NCBI RefSeq assembly: GCF_006715395.1
Contig: NZ_VFNC01000001.1
Span: 3,658,001-3,722,000 of the forward strand
Direction of reading: 5' to 3'
DNA from: Streptomyces sp. SLBN-31
Lineage (GTDB): Bacteria; Actinomycetota; Actinomycetes; Streptomycetales; Streptomycetaceae
Length of the DNA stretch: 64,000 nt
The notes below the pieces were generated by a model that saw only the letters and a list, made by a program, of their open reading frames with translations, was not told the DNA's origin and ran no database searches. Below are positions 9,161 to 18,277 of this stretch, in pieces (the stretch's first letter is position 1; each line of letters starts with the position of its first letter). A program made the position numbers and the translations under genes.

Positions 9161-10147
9161 ATGCCGTCCGAGCCGAGTGCTGAGCCGCGCCACCGCACCG
9201 TCGAGGGCCCGGCCGGGCGCGTGCACCTGGTCGAGCAGGGTGCCGGCCCGCTGGTCCTCCTCGTGCACGGCTTCCCGGAGTCCTGGTACTCCTGGCGCCG
9301 CCAACTCCCGGCCCTTGCCGCGACCGGCCATCGGGCGGTGGCGATCGACGTGCGCGGCTACGGCCGCTCGTCCAAACCGGAGGCGACGGAGGCCTACCGG
9401 ATGCTCGACCTGGTCGAGGACAACGTCGCCGTGGTGCGCGCCCTGGGTGAGGAGAGCGCGGTGGTCGTCGGCCACGACTGGGGCTCCAACATCGCCGCCA
9501 CCTCGGCCCTGCTCCACCCCGAGGTCTTCCGCGCCGTCGGCCTGCTGAGCGTCCCCTACGCGCCTCCAGGCGGCCCCCGCCCCACCGACATCTTCGGCCA
9601 GGTCGGCGGCCCAGGGCAGGAGTTCTACGTCTCCTACTTCCAAGAGCCCGGCCGCGCCGAGGCGGAGGTCGAGCCCGACGTCCGGGGTTGGCTCGCGGGC
9701 TTCTACGCAGCCCTGTCCGCCGACACCATGCCCGCCCAGGACGAGCCCGACCCGCACTTCGTCGCCCGCGGCGGCCGGTTGCGCGACCGCTTTCCCACGG
9801 GGGTCCTCCCGGCCTGGTTGAGCGAGGACGACCTCGACGTCTACGCCGGGGAGTTCGAGCGGACGGGGATCACCGGTGCTCTCAACCGGTACCGCAACAT
9901 GGACCGGGACTGGGAGGACCTTACCCCGTATCGCGGAGCCCCGATCAAGCAGCCGTCCCTGTTCATCGGCGGCGCCCTGGACGCCTCCACCACCTGGATG
10001 TCCGATGCCATCGACGCCTACCCCACCACCCTCCCCGGCCTGTCAGGCTCACACCTCTTGGACGGCTGCGGCCACTGGATCCAGCAAGAGCGCCCCGAGG
10101 AGGTCAATCGCCTGCTGACCGACTGGCTCGCCACGCTTCAGGTCTGA
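9161..10147 (+). CDS. alpha/beta hydrolase, epoxide hydrolase-like
   Basis: A 328-residue protein with the epoxide hydrolase landmarks: oxyanion motif HGFPESWYSWR, nucleophile elbow VVGHDWGSNIAA (Asp nucleophile) and the C-terminal catalytic His in LDGCGHWIQQERPEE. The cap region contains the two tyrosine-bearing helices expected for epoxide ring opening (FYVSYFQEPG). GAGGAGAAGCCC just before the ATG is a good ribosome site. The product hydrolyses an unknown epoxide to a diol, probably in the cytoplasm. The divergent XRE-cupin gene is the likely regulator. Haloalkane dehalogenase is less likely because the second halide-stabilising Trp is not obvious. Confidence 0.9.
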   Translation: MPSEPSAEPRHRTVEGPAGRVHLVEQGAGPLVLLVHGFPESWYSWRRQLPALAATGHRAVAIDVRGYGRSSKPEATEAYRMLDLVEDNVAVVRALGEESAVVVGHDWGSNIAATSALLHPEVFRAVGLLSVPYAPPGGPRPTDIFGQVGGPGQEFYVSYFQEPGRAEAEVEPDVRGWLAGFYAALSADTMPAQDEPDPHFVARGGRLRDRFPTGVLPAWLSEDDLDVYAGEFERTGITGALNRYRNMDRDWEDLTPYRGAPIKQPSLFIGGALDASTTWMSDAIDAYPTTLPGLSGSHLLDGCGHWIQQERPEEVNRLLTDWLATLQV

Positions 10148-10225
10148 ACAGGCTCGCCCCCGGGGCGGTTTGGCGTTCGCTGTCGGTGGCGCAGCTGCCG
10201 GGCGAGGGGGAGCGATGATGAGGCT

Positions 10226-11472
10226 TCACGCGGATGTGTCGGCCCGCCCGGCGCCGGGTGAGGCGGCCGCCTGCGGGGAGCGGAGGACGAGCAGGGTGAT
10301 CTCGCTGGGGGCGAAGACGCGGAATGGCGGCCCCCAGAAGCCGGTGCCGCGGCTGGTGTAGAGGAGGGTGCGGGCGCCGTGGTGGCTGAGGCCGGCGAGG
10401 GCGGGCTGGTCGAGTCGGACCAGGTGGTGGAAGGGCCAGATCTGGCCGCCTGGGTGTGGCCGGAGAGCTGGAGGTCGATGCCGGCGGCTGCTGCCCGGTC
10501 GATGAACTTGGGCTGGTGTGCCAGGAGCAGGACGGGGAAGGTGGGGTCGGCGCCGGTCAGGGCTCCGGCGAGGTGGGCGCGGTGGCCCGGCAGGCCGGAG
10601 GATTCGGCGGTGACGTCGTCCACGCCGGCGACCACGAGGGTGTCGCCTCCTCGTTCGAGCAGCAGGTGGCGGTTGCGCAGCGGTTCCCAGCCCAGCTCGT
10701 TCATCAGGTCGACCCAGCCCTGGGCTTCGCTGTAGTACTCGTGGTTGCCGGTGACGTACACCCGGGCCCGGGTGGCCCGCACGGTTCCGAGTGGGGTGGC
10801 CTGGTCGCGGCGGCGCTGAGCCGTGCCGTCGGCGATGTCGCCGGTGTGGCACACCAGGTCGGCTTCCAGAGTGTTGACCCTCTCGCACACCCGTGCCGAC
10901 CAGCGGGCGCGATCGAGTGGGCCGTAGTGGGTGTCCGTGATGAGCACCACGCGGAGGCCGTCCAAACCGGCGCCCAGCCGCGGGAGCTGCACGTCGAGTC
11001 GGCGCACGCGGGGGACGCGGCGGGCCTCGGCGTAACCCCAGCCGAGCATGAGGGCGCCGACGCCGAGGATGGCCCAAGTGACGATGCGGGCACGGTCCTG
11101 ACTTCCGCCGACACCGGCCACGGTGAGGGCGAGCCGCAACAGGACACCGAGCAGAACGGACCAGGTGAACAGAATCCAGCCGGTCCCCAGCAGGGTGTCA
11201 CCGATGATCGCCGCCCGGTCCTGTTGGCGCCGGCCGTGACCGCGCGCCATCGCGAGGGGCATGCCCACGAGGCCGAGGGCGAACAGCGCGGTGCCGAGCA
11301 GCTTGACGGGCAGCGGCCAGCTCTGGCCCGTGTACAGGAGCACCCAGCAGGGAACTGCCCACAGCAGTACGGGGGCGATCAGGGGGATGTAGCGCACCAC
11401 GCGGAGCAGTCGGCTCCGCCGCGGTACTTGCGCTTCCCCCTCGGTGGTTCGGGTGCTGCTGGTGTCGGTCAT
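10226..11472 (-). pseudogene. membrane-anchored metallophosphoesterase, single-base frameshift
   Basis: The start at 11472 (MTDTSSTRTTEGE) has GGGGAGGG upstream. Four hydrophobic segments in residues about 25-145 precede a calcineurin-like phosphoesterase domain with all metal-binding motifs: LITDTHYG, CHTGDIADG, VTGNHEYY, LLAHQPKF and LSGHTQ. Immediately after LSGHTQ the frame is lost near 10451, and the proper ending (GGQIWPFHHLVRL, RGTGFWGPPFRVFAPSEITL) continues in another frame to 10226. One missing G restores it to about 415 residues. The family (YkuE-like) consists of membrane phosphohydrolases. Because the motifs and the tail are intact, an assembly error is plausible. Confidence 0.82.
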
Positions 11473-11832
11473 GCTTGCCCTCCCCGACCAGGCTGCCGTC
11501 ACGGGCACAGTATCCGGTTGCCCTGGGGCGGGCCGGATCATCGACCGGATCAGCGTCCATCGGGTGCCGAAGCGAGTGCGCGGTCACCTGAGACTCGCCG
11601 GATCACCGCGAAGCCCGCTGAAGTGGGGTGCTGTTCGAGCGCGGAAGACCGAGCGGCCGTGTCGGGAACAGTCGGTCCGACCGGCAGGTTGCATCGACCG
11701 AGGAACCGGCGCCACACGGGCGGGGACCACGCAGACCACAGGGTCGTCCGCCCCACCGTGGCCCGGACCTTCGCCACGGTGACGCCTCGCCGCGCACGTG
11801 AACCAGGACCCGCTTCGCAGGAGGATTGATCG
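11473..11832. other. divergent intergenic region, no gene seen
   Basis: The 360 bases between the phosphoesterase gene and the PIG-L gene carry no frame with convincing codon use. The ribosome site of the PIG-L gene (CAGGAGGATTGATCG) is at the right end. Confidence 0.4.
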
Positions 11833-12666
11833 ATGCTCAGTCGGCCTTTGACGCTGATGGCAGTACATGCCCACCCCGACGATGAGGCCACGGGAACCGG
11901 AGGGGTCTTGGCGCGGTACGCGGCGGAAGGCATCCGCACGGTTCTTGTGACGTGTACGGACGGCAGTTGCGGTGATGGACCGGGGGGTGTCAAGCCGGGC
12001 GATCCCGACCACGACCCGGCCGCGGTCGCCTTGATGCGCCGTCGGGAACTCGAAGCGAGCTGTGAGGTCCTGAAGATCAGCGATCTGGAGATGTTCGACT
12101 ACGCCGACTCCGGGATGGCGGGGTGGCCGAGCAACGACGCTCCTGGGTCCTTCTGGCAGACCCCCGTGGCTGAGGGTGCGGCCCGACTTGCGGAACGTAT
12201 GCGGCACTACCGACCTGACGTGGTCGTCACCTATGACGAGAACGGCTTTTATGGCCACCCCGACCACATTCAGGCCCACCGCATCACGATGGCGGCGCTG
12301 GAGATGTCCGGTCTGACGCCGAAGGTGTACTGGACCACCATGCCTCGCTCGATGATGCAGCGGTTCGGCGAGATCATGCGCGAGTTCAGTGACGAGATGC
12401 CGGAGCCGGATCCGGCGGAGGCTGCCGCGCTGGCGGAAATCGGTCTTCCCGACGATGAGATCACCACGTGGGTGGACACCACCGCCTTCAGCGGTCAGAA
12501 GTTCGACGCTCTGGCCGCGCACGCCAGTCAGGGCGAGAACATCTTCTTCCTCAAGATGGGCAAGGAGAGGTTCGGTGAGCTGATGGGCGTGGAGACTTTC
12601 GTTCGTGTCCAGGACGCCACCGGTGCGGCCACACCCGAGGACGATCTGTTCGCCGGCCTGCGCTGA
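11833..12666 (+). CDS. PIG-L family deacetylase, mycothiol conjugate amidase-like
   Basis: A 277-residue zinc amidohydrolase. The metal-binding signature VHAHPDDEATGTGGVLARY is at residues about 10-30, and the third ligand is in YGHPDHIQAHRITM. The GIRTVLVTCTDGSCGDGP stretch and overall length fit the Mca/MshB group of actinobacteria, which deacetylate GlcNAc-inositol or cleave mycothiol S-conjugates. It is probably an Mca paralogue that detoxifies electrophile conjugates, but another N-acetylglucosaminyl substrate is possible. A strong AGGAGG ribosome site precedes the ATG. It is a single gene followed by a bidirectional terminator. Confidence 0.9.
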   Translation: MLSRPLTLMAVHAHPDDEATGTGGVLARYAAEGIRTVLVTCTDGSCGDGPGGVKPGDPDHDPAAVALMRRRELEASCEVLKISDLEMFDYADSGMAGWPSNDAPGSFWQTPVAEGAARLAERMRHYRPDVVVTYDENGFYGHPDHIQAHRITMAALEMSGLTPKVYWTTMPRSMMQRFGEIMREFSDEMPEPDPAEAAALAEIGLPDDEITTWVDTTAFSGQKFDALAAHASQGENIFFLKMGKERFGELMGVETFVRVQDATGAATPEDDLFAGLR

Positions 12667-12809
12667 TCCGCCCGCCCGACCGGCGGCAAGAGCAAGCCGC
12701 CCCTGTGTCGCCGTGGTCGGGGAGCGGTGGAGGATGCGGGCGAGTTCGTAGGTTGCTCTGAGGCCTGAAAGACCAGCGGAGCGTCACTTCGAGCACGTAC
12801 ACACGGCGC

Positions 12810-12840
12810 GGCCCGGTGGGTAGCTGATGCCCACCGGGCC
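12810..12840. terminator. bidirectional hairpin terminator
   Basis: GGCCCGGTGGG and CCCACCGGGCC pair perfectly over 11 bp around a 9-nt loop, midway between the convergent PIG-L and PucR genes. Confidence 0.75.
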
Positions 12841-12902
12841 GACTACCGGTTCCCGCCTCGCTCACCGCTGGCGGAGGCGGTCGTGGACGGTCGAGGTGGG
12901 CG

Positions 12903-14069
12903 TCAGTTGACCGGAAGACCGAGCGCCAGTGTCAGTTCGAGGACCCGGTGTGGCGATGCGAGATCCGGAAACAGCTCCCGTAGCTGCGTCATCCGGTACC
13001 GGACCGTCTGGGGATGGACGAACAACGCCGCCGCCACCTCGTCCCGCCTGCCCTGGTGCAGCAGCCACGCCCGCAGCGTCTCCTCCAGCCGTCGTGCGGT
13101 GGCGGCAGGCACGGCCTGCAGGGGTGCCAGGGCTCGGGCACGCAGGTCTGCGAACGCGTCCGCGTCGGCGCTCAGCACCAGCTCGGGCAGGTGGTCCTCG
13201 GTGTCGCGGATGTCGCAGGAGAGGGAGCGCGCACGTACCGCTCGGGCGTACGAGGCGGACGCACGCGTCCACGGCCGGGCCGGGCCGACGACGGCGGTAC
13301 GGTCGGTCAGCTGCCGCAGGAGATGCGATCGGTCGGCGTCGGGGACGAGCAGCACACCGGTGGCGTCCGGCAGATCGTCGAGGACGAGGGTGCCCGGGTC
13401 GAGCGTGCGGTAGGCGGGCCGGGCCTGGGCGGCGGGCAGCAGGACCGCGGTCAGCGAGAGGGGAGGCTGCCACCCGGCCCGTTGAGCAGAGACGAGCAGC
13501 ACGTCCGGGCTGGCGCCGGCGAGGAGGTCGCGGGCCAGGTGTTCGAGGTGGCGCTCGTGCTCCCTGCCCCGGGCAGCCAGTTCGTCGGCGTGGCCCGCGG
13601 CGCTCGCGGCGGAGAGCTCGTCGATGTAGGCGAAGGTCAGCTCGGCGAACTTGGCGACCTCGGCGGCGGGCAGGCCCGCGGGTACGGCACCCGCTGCCAG
13701 GCACCGCCAGGCCACGCGGGCCCCGACGCGGTAGGCGCTGAGCAGGGCGTCCATCGAACGGCCGTCACGCACTTCGCCGCGGCCCAGCTCGTAGGCCGCG
13801 TCACCGCCGTCGCCGCCCGTGGCGTTCCCGCTCGCGAGGTCCAGGTAGTGCCCCAGGGCGGTGCGGACGGCTCGGCGGATCGTGGCGCCCATGTGGCCCG
13901 ACAGGGCATTGGCATAGGGCGGGACCTCGTCGATGATCGCCTGGACGACCTCGTCGGCGGTGGTCTTCAGCGCGGCCCGAAGTGCGGTGACCGTCGTCTC
14001 ATCCAAGGCCAGTTCGCTGGCCCTCTCGGTTACACGGCTCACGTTTTTATTCCCTGCGAACAATTCCAC
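12903..14069 (-). CDS. PucR-family transcriptional regulator
   Basis: A 388-residue one-component regulator. Residues about 25-180 form the RsbRD-like N-terminal sensory domain (RDGRSMDALLSAYRVGARVAWR). The middle is a GGDEF-like fold, and residues about 325-385 form the PucR C-terminal helix-turn-helix (LEETLRAWLLHQGRRDEVAAAL, FVHPQTVRYRMTQLRELF). The start MELFAGNKNVSRV lies 60 bp from the ferredoxin reductase gene on the other strand. This divergent arrangement with a reductase and desaturase pair recurs in Streptomyces and suggests the protein senses membrane or fatty acid state and controls the desaturase operon; the ligand is not known from sequence. Confidence 0.92.
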   Translation of the reverse strand: MELFAGNKNVSRVTERASELALDETTVTALRAALKTTADEVVQAIIDEVPPYANALSGHMGATIRRAVRTALGHYLDLASGNATGGDGGDAAYELGRGEVRDGRSMDALLSAYRVGARVAWRCLAAGAVPAGLPAAEVAKFAELTFAYIDELSAASAAGHADELAARGREHERHLEHLARDLLAGASPDVLLVSAQRAGWQPPLSLTAVLLPAAQARPAYRTLDPGTLVLDDLPDATGVLLVPDADRSHLLRQLTDRTAVVGPARPWTRASASYARAVRARSLSCDIRDTEDHLPELVLSADADAFADLRARALAPLQAVPAATARRLEETLRAWLLHQGRRDEVAAALFVHPQTVRYRMTQLRELFPDLASPHRVLELTLALGLPVN

Positions 14070-14082
14070 CCACCAGATTCAC

Positions 14083-14098
14083 GTCCTACGGTCAGGAC
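14083..14098. promoter_or_regulatory. candidate PucR operator
   Basis: GTCCT-ACGGTC-AGGAC is an inverted repeat centred in the 60-bp divergent region between the PucR and ferredoxin reductase genes. Regulatory role inferred from position. Confidence 0.4.
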
Positions 14099-14129
14099 TT
14101 TACGCCCTGAGACGCAGCAAGCTGGAGTC

Positions 14130-15185
14130 ATGACGAGTACAGCCCTGCGCAGCAGGGCGTGGAAACTGCTGGAGATGGTCACGACGCCGCTGCTGCCGTC
14201 GGACTACCTCGACCTGGTCAGCCCGCTGCGTGCGGGCGCCGACCTGCGAGGGCGCATCGAGGCCGTGCACCCCGAGACGGGTGACGCCGCGACCATCGTG
14301 ATCAGACCTGGACGGGGCTGGCGCGCTCACACGGCCGGTCAGTACATGCGGATCGGGGTCGACGTCGACGGGGTGCGCCTGTGGCGTGCCTACTCCATCA
14401 CCTCGCCGACGAACCGCCCGGACGGCCGCGTCACGATCACCGTGAAGGCGATCCCTGACGGCAAGGTCAGCAACCACCTGGTCCGCAGGGCGAAACCGGG
14501 CACACTGATCCAGCTCGACCAGGCGACCGGTGACTTCGTCCTTCCGCGGGCCAAGCCCGCCAAGGTGCTCTACCTGACCGCCGGCAGTGGCATCACACCC
14601 GTGATGGGCATGCTGCGCGACACCGAGTTCGACGACGTCGTCATGGTCCACTGCGCCCCACGGCCACAGGACGTGATCTTCCGCGACGAGCTGCACGGCC
14701 TGGTCGCGGACAAGAAGCTGCGGCTCACCGAGGTGCACACCGACACGGACGGCATGCTCGACATCGCCCGGCTCGACGAACTCGTGCCCGACTGGACCGC
14801 GCGTGAGACCTGGGCCTGCGGGCCCACGGGCCTGCTTGACGCGGCCGAAAAGCACTGGAGCGACCACGGCGTACCAGAGCGCCTGCACACCGAACGTTTC
14901 CGCCCCAGCATCGTCGTCGCCGGCGACGGCGGCGAGGTCACCTTCAGCGCCACCGGCAAGACCGTCGACGCGGACGGCGCCACGCCGTTGCTGGACGTCG
15001 GCGAGGAAGCGGGCGTGCTCATGCCCTCCGGGTGCCGTATGGGCATCTGCTTCGGCTGCGTCTCGCCGCTCAAGGCGGGCGCCGTCCGCGACCTGCGCAC
15101 CGGCGAGATCACCGAGGCCGAGCCGGGCGTCCTCATCCAGACCTGCGTGTCCGCCGCCGCGGGCCCCTGCGACATCGAACGGTAG
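14130..15185 (+). CDS. ferredoxin reductase, electron donor to the adjacent desaturase
   Basis: A 351-residue flavoprotein-iron-sulfur reductase. The FAD-binding motif is RAYSITS (Arg86, Tyr88, Ser89), the NAD(P) pocket is TAGSGITPVMGML with the later WACGPTGLLDAA, and the C-terminal plant-type 2Fe-2S domain has Cys302, Cys307, Cys310 and Cys339 (CRMGICFGC and QTC). It resembles Rv3230c, the partner of the mycobacterial stearoyl-CoA desaturase DesA3. The ATG at 14130 is used although a much longer open frame continues upstream through the PucR gene; that extension is antisense shadow. The gene lies 7 bp before the desaturase gene, so the two form an operon passing electrons from NADPH to the di-iron centre. 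Confidence 0.94.
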   Translation: MTSTALRSRAWKLLEMVTTPLLPSDYLDLVSPLRAGADLRGRIEAVHPETGDAATIVIRPGRGWRAHTAGQYMRIGVDVDGVRLWRAYSITSPTNRPDGRVTITVKAIPDGKVSNHLVRRAKPGTLIQLDQATGDFVLPRAKPAKVLYLTAGSGITPVMGMLRDTEFDDVVMVHCAPRPQDVIFRDELHGLVADKKLRLTEVHTDTDGMLDIARLDELVPDWTARETWACGPTGLLDAAEKHWSDHGVPERLHTERFRPSIVVAGDGGEVTFSATGKTVDADGATPLLDVGEEAGVLMPSGCRMGICFGCVSPLKAGAVRDLRTGEITEAEPGVLIQTCVSAAAGPCDIER

Positions 15186-15192
15186 GAACATC

Positions 15193-16311
15193 TTGACCGC
15201 AATCGACCCCACCGCCCACCTGAGCGCGGAGCAGATCGAGGAGCTCGGCCGCGAACTGGACGCGATCCGCGACGAGGTGATCGCCGGCCGTGGCGAGAAA
15301 GACGCCGCCTATATCCGCAAGGTCATCTCCGCCCAGCGCAAGCTCGAGCTGGTCAGCAGGGGCGTACTCCTGTTCTCGATCTTCCCGCCCGCCTGGCTGA
15401 TCGGCACCGCCGGTCTGTCCGTGGCGAAGATCATGGACAACATGGAGATCGGCCACAACATCCTGCACGGCCAGTGGGACTGGATGCGGGACCCGAAGAT
15501 CCACTCCACCACCTGGGAGTGGGATCACGTCTCGCCGGCCGACCAGTGGAAGCACTCGCACAACGAGCTGCACCACACGTACACCAACGTGATCGGCAAG
15601 GACAACGACCTCGGCTACGGCATCATGCGCGTCGACGAGGACCAGAAGTGGCACCCGTTCCACCTCGGCCAGCCGCTGTGGAACTTCATCAACGCCTGCT
15701 TCTTCGAGTACGGCATCGCAGCCTACGACTTGGAGCTCGGCAAGAACCTGCACAAGCGCCGCCGCAAGAACCCGGAGTTCCGCGCGCGGGCCAGGGCCGT
15801 GGGCCGCAAGATCCGCAAGCAGGTGCTCAAGGACTACGTGATCCACCCGCTGCTGTCGGGCCCGTCGTTCCTGCCCACGCTCGCCGCCACGTTCACCGCG
15901 AACCTGGTCCGCAACCTCTGGTCCCACTCGGTGATCATGTGCGGCCACTTCCCCGAGGGCGTGCAGGTCTTCGAGCGCCGGTCGATCAAGGGTGAGACGC
16001 GCGGCCAGTGGTACCTGCGCCAGATGATGGGCTCGGCGAACATCAGCGGCAGTAAGGCCATGCACTTCATGACCGGCAACCTGTCGCACCAGATCGAGCA
16101 CCACCTGTTCCCGGACCTGCCGAGCAACCGGTACGCCGAGGTCGCGGTGAAGGTGCGTGCGCTGTTCGAGAAGTACGAGCTGGAGTACGTCACCGGCCCG
16201 CTGCCCAAGCAGGTGTTCTCCGCGTGGCACAAGGTCTTCCGGCTCTCGCTGCCGAACAAGAAGCCCGTGGTGAAGGCGCCGGAGCGCGAACAGGAGCTCG
16301 TCGCGGCCTGA
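15193..16311 (+). CDS. membrane acyl-CoA (stearoyl/linoleoyl-type) desaturase
   Basis: Starts with TTG at 15193 behind a GTAGGAAC ribosome site and gives 372 residues (MTAIDPTAHLSAEQIEELG). All three di-iron histidine boxes are present: GHNILHGQ (about residue 88), HSHNELHHTYTN (about 120) and QIEHHLFP (about 300), with hydrophobic helices at about 55-80 and 225-245. It introduces a double bond into a long-chain acyl-CoA or acyl lipid at the cytoplasmic membrane, receiving electrons from the reductase encoded just upstream. The group is close to mycobacterial DesA3, but the regiospecificity cannot be read from sequence. No gene follows in the operon. Confidence 0.94.
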   Translation: MTAIDPTAHLSAEQIEELGRELDAIRDEVIAGRGEKDAAYIRKVISAQRKLELVSRGVLLFSIFPPAWLIGTAGLSVAKIMDNMEIGHNILHGQWDWMRDPKIHSTTWEWDHVSPADQWKHSHNELHHTYTNVIGKDNDLGYGIMRVDEDQKWHPFHLGQPLWNFINACFFEYGIAAYDLELGKNLHKRRRKNPEFRARARAVGRKIRKQVLKDYVIHPLLSGPSFLPTLAATFTANLVRNLWSHSVIMCGHFPEGVQVFERRSIKGETRGQWYLRQMMGSANISGSKAMHFMTGNLSHQIEHHLFPDLPSNRYAEVAVKVRALFEKYELEYVTGPLPKQVFSAWHKVFRLSLPNKKPVVKAPEREQELVAA

Positions 16312-16412
16312 TTCCCGCCAAGAGTTCAGGTACGCGGTCGTACGAGTCGCCATGTTGCCTGGCGAGCGGCTGTGGAAGAGGGCGTCGAGTCCTTCACGAA
16401 GGACGGTGACAA

Positions 16413-16811
16413 GTGGGCGTCCGTTCCGATCATGGTGACGGAGGCGCGATAAGCGTGGATCCGAGGCAGTCCAACCCGACCGGGCTGAGTCGGATCCCCG
16501 AAGGGGACGTGAGCCCGCGTGACACCAGATGGCTCGTCCAAGTCGACGTCGAGCGCGCGGCCCTTGAGGAGCGCTGGGGTGCGCCCGAGGTGGCTCGTGA
16601 TGACTTCGCGGAGTGGTTCTGCTTCGCGTTCGCCACGGCGGAAGGGGAGGCCTTCGTCCTGCTGCGGGAGGTGGCGCATCCTCCCGCGCCCGGATTCGTC
16701 CTCAGCGTGACGAAGGGGCTCTTCTCACTGGAGGCCGCCGACCGGATCGTCCGGCGACTGGACGTTGCCGGCGCGCGGATCACCCACACGAACGCCGAGG
16801 CCGTCTCTTAG
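16413..16811 (+). CDS. conserved hypothetical protein, 132 aa
   Basis: Uses GTG at 16413, with AAGGACGG just upstream; a shorter start at a downstream Met is possible. The sequence is acidic and soluble, with no signal peptide or membrane helix. The middle (RDDFAEWFCFAFATAEGEAFVLLREV) and end (GFVLSVTKGLFSLEAADRIVRRLDV) look like an alpha/beta sandwich of a small actinobacterial family of unknown function. It is isolated between the desaturase and MarR genes. Confidence 0.6.
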   Translation: MGVRSDHGDGGAISVDPRQSNPTGLSRIPEGDVSPRDTRWLVQVDVERAALEERWGAPEVARDDFAEWFCFAFATAEGEAFVLLREVAHPPAPGFVLSVTKGLFSLEAADRIVRRLDVAGARITHTNAEAVS

Positions 16812-17009
16812 CAGCCGGTGGGGGGTAGTGGTGGTGGCAGGCGGCCTGTATGGCCGCCGCTCTCTCGCCCATTCACGACTCGTGTTGTCGGCTCAGGTCC
16901 AGGGCCCCTCGGCGTGACGGTGCTGGCCCTGCCCAGGCCGGTATCGGCGGCGTCTATGAGGCCGGTGCGGGATGCGGTCCAGAGTGCGCCGTCTCCGGCA
17001 GTTTCGCTG

Positions 17010-17465
17010 CTACGGGTCGAGGCGATCGACTGCCTGCTCGCTCCATGCCCGGATGACCGATGTCTGCTCGGGGGTCAGTGAGTCGAGGAAGTGGCGGCGG
17101 ATGTTGCCGCCGTGCACGTGGATGGCGTCCTGGGCGGCGCGGCGCCCCTCGGCGGTCAGTCCGATCCCCGCGCGCCGGCCATCGGCCCCGTACTGAGTGC
17201 GCTTGACGAAGCCGCGTTTTTCCATGCGGGTCAGCTGATGTGAGACGCGGCTCTTGTCCCAGTCGAGCGATTCGGAGAGCTCGCCCACACGCAGCTCGCG
17301 GCCGGCGGCCTGCCACATCGTCACCAGCACGCTGAACTCGGCCTTCGAGATGTCGCAGTCACGCTGCAGACCACGTTCCAGCTCCCTGGTGAGCAGGCGC
17401 TGTGCGCGCATCCAGGTATCCCAGAACTCCCACTCCTCGGGTTCCAGCGACTGAGTCTCCGTCAT
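17010..17465 (-). CDS. MarR-family transcriptional regulator
   Basis: A 151-residue winged-helix regulator. The DNA-binding part runs from about residue 45 to 105 (AEFSVLVTMWQAAG, VGELSESLDWDKSRVSHQLTRMEKRGFV) and the wing is YGADGRRAGIGLTAEG. The N- and C-terminal helices form the dimer interface. It is divergent from the flavin reductase gene with an 85-bp intergenic region that holds an 18-bp perfect palindrome overlapping the expected promoter. It very probably represses both genes and is released by a small aromatic or oxidant ligand. Confidence 0.93.
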   Translation of the reverse strand: MTETQSLEPEEWEFWDTWMRAQRLLTRELERGLQRDCDISKAEFSVLVTMWQAAGRELRVGELSESLDWDKSRVSHQLTRMEKRGFVKRTQYGADGRRAGIGLTAEGRRAAQDAIHVHGGNIRRHFLDSLTPEQTSVIRAWSEQAVDRLDP

Positions 17466-17490
17466 ATCACCGAGGATACCGTGACCAGCA

Positions 17491-17536
17491 GTGTTGTCAC
17501 GTCAACTCCTTCGGCCTAGAGTTGACGTGTCAACTC
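17491..17536. promoter_or_regulatory. tandem MarR operators
   Basis: GAGTTGAC-GT-GTCAACTC (17519-17536) is an 18-bp perfect inverted repeat. A second, imperfect copy with an intact right half-site (GTGTTGTCAC-GTCAACTC, 17491-17508) lies 28 bp away, so the two sit on nearly the same DNA face. They occupy the centre of the marR-reductase intergenic region. Confidence 0.75.
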
Positions 17537-17550
17537 CTGAGAGGAAGACC

Positions 17551-18138
17551 ATGACACTTCGCATCGCGATCATCCTCGGCAGCACCCGCCCCGGACGCCG
17601 CGGCGACCAGATCGCCGCCTGGACACTGGAAGCCGCCCGCGCCCACGGTGGAGCCGACTACCAGCTCATCGACCTCGCCGACCATGATCTCGGCAACCTC
17701 GACGAGCCCGGCAACCCGAACCTCCAGCAGTACCAGCACGTTCACACCCGCGCCTGGGGCGCACTCATCGACAGCTTCGACGGCTACGTCTTCCTCGTCC
17801 CTGAGTACAACCACTCCTACCCCGGAGCCCTGAAGAACGCCCTGGACTACGTGTACCGGGAATGGAACGACAAGGCCGCCGGGGTCATCAGCTACGGCGG
17901 CTGGGTCGCCGGGGCCCGGGCCGCCGAGGCACTGCGGCTCGTCCTCGCCGAACTCCAAATGGCCACGGTTCGTGCGCAGCCCACCATCTCGACACACGCC
18001 TCGTTCCATACCGGCACCTTCGTCCCCCAGGACGGTCTCGAGACTGCTGTGGGCGGCATGCTCGATCAGGTGATCGCATGGTCCGGCGCGCTGCGCGGGG
18101 TGCGCGAGGTCAAGACGCATACGCCCACGGCTGCATGA
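17551..18138 (+). CDS. NADPH-dependent FMN reductase
   Basis: A 195-residue flavodoxin-fold enzyme starting MTLRIAIILGSTRPGRRGDQ, which is the phosphate-binding loop for FMN. VPEYNHSYPGALKNALDYV is the hallmark of the NADPH-dependent FMN/azo/chromate reductase family. An internal ATG at 17551 is used, with GAGAGGAAG upstream; the frame opens earlier at 17491 inside the operator. It probably reduces flavin or quinone-type compounds in the cytoplasm. Control by the divergent MarR protein fits a role in oxidative or electrophile stress. Confidence 0.92.
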   Translation: MTLRIAIILGSTRPGRRGDQIAAWTLEAARAHGGADYQLIDLADHDLGNLDEPGNPNLQQYQHVHTRAWGALIDSFDGYVFLVPEYNHSYPGALKNALDYVYREWNDKAAGVISYGGWVAGARAAEALRLVLAELQMATVRAQPTISTHASFHTGTFVPQDGLETAVGGMLDQVIAWSGALRGVREVKTHTPTAA

Positions 18139-18277
18139 GGTCCGGTTCGCAGCGGTTCGCGAACAGCCCGAAAGGCCTCGCGGCCGACGACGGCATCACC
18201 GCTCGGCTCCACCCCACGATGCGCCCAGGTAGACAGGATCCCGGGAGGGCGACCCAGACCACCAGCCCGACCGCCTT

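Noticed and set aside
13014..14129. Long open frame in front of and continuous with the ferredoxin reductase gene
   Set aside because: It is antisense to the well-supported PucR gene and has no family resemblance; the reductase starts at 14130.
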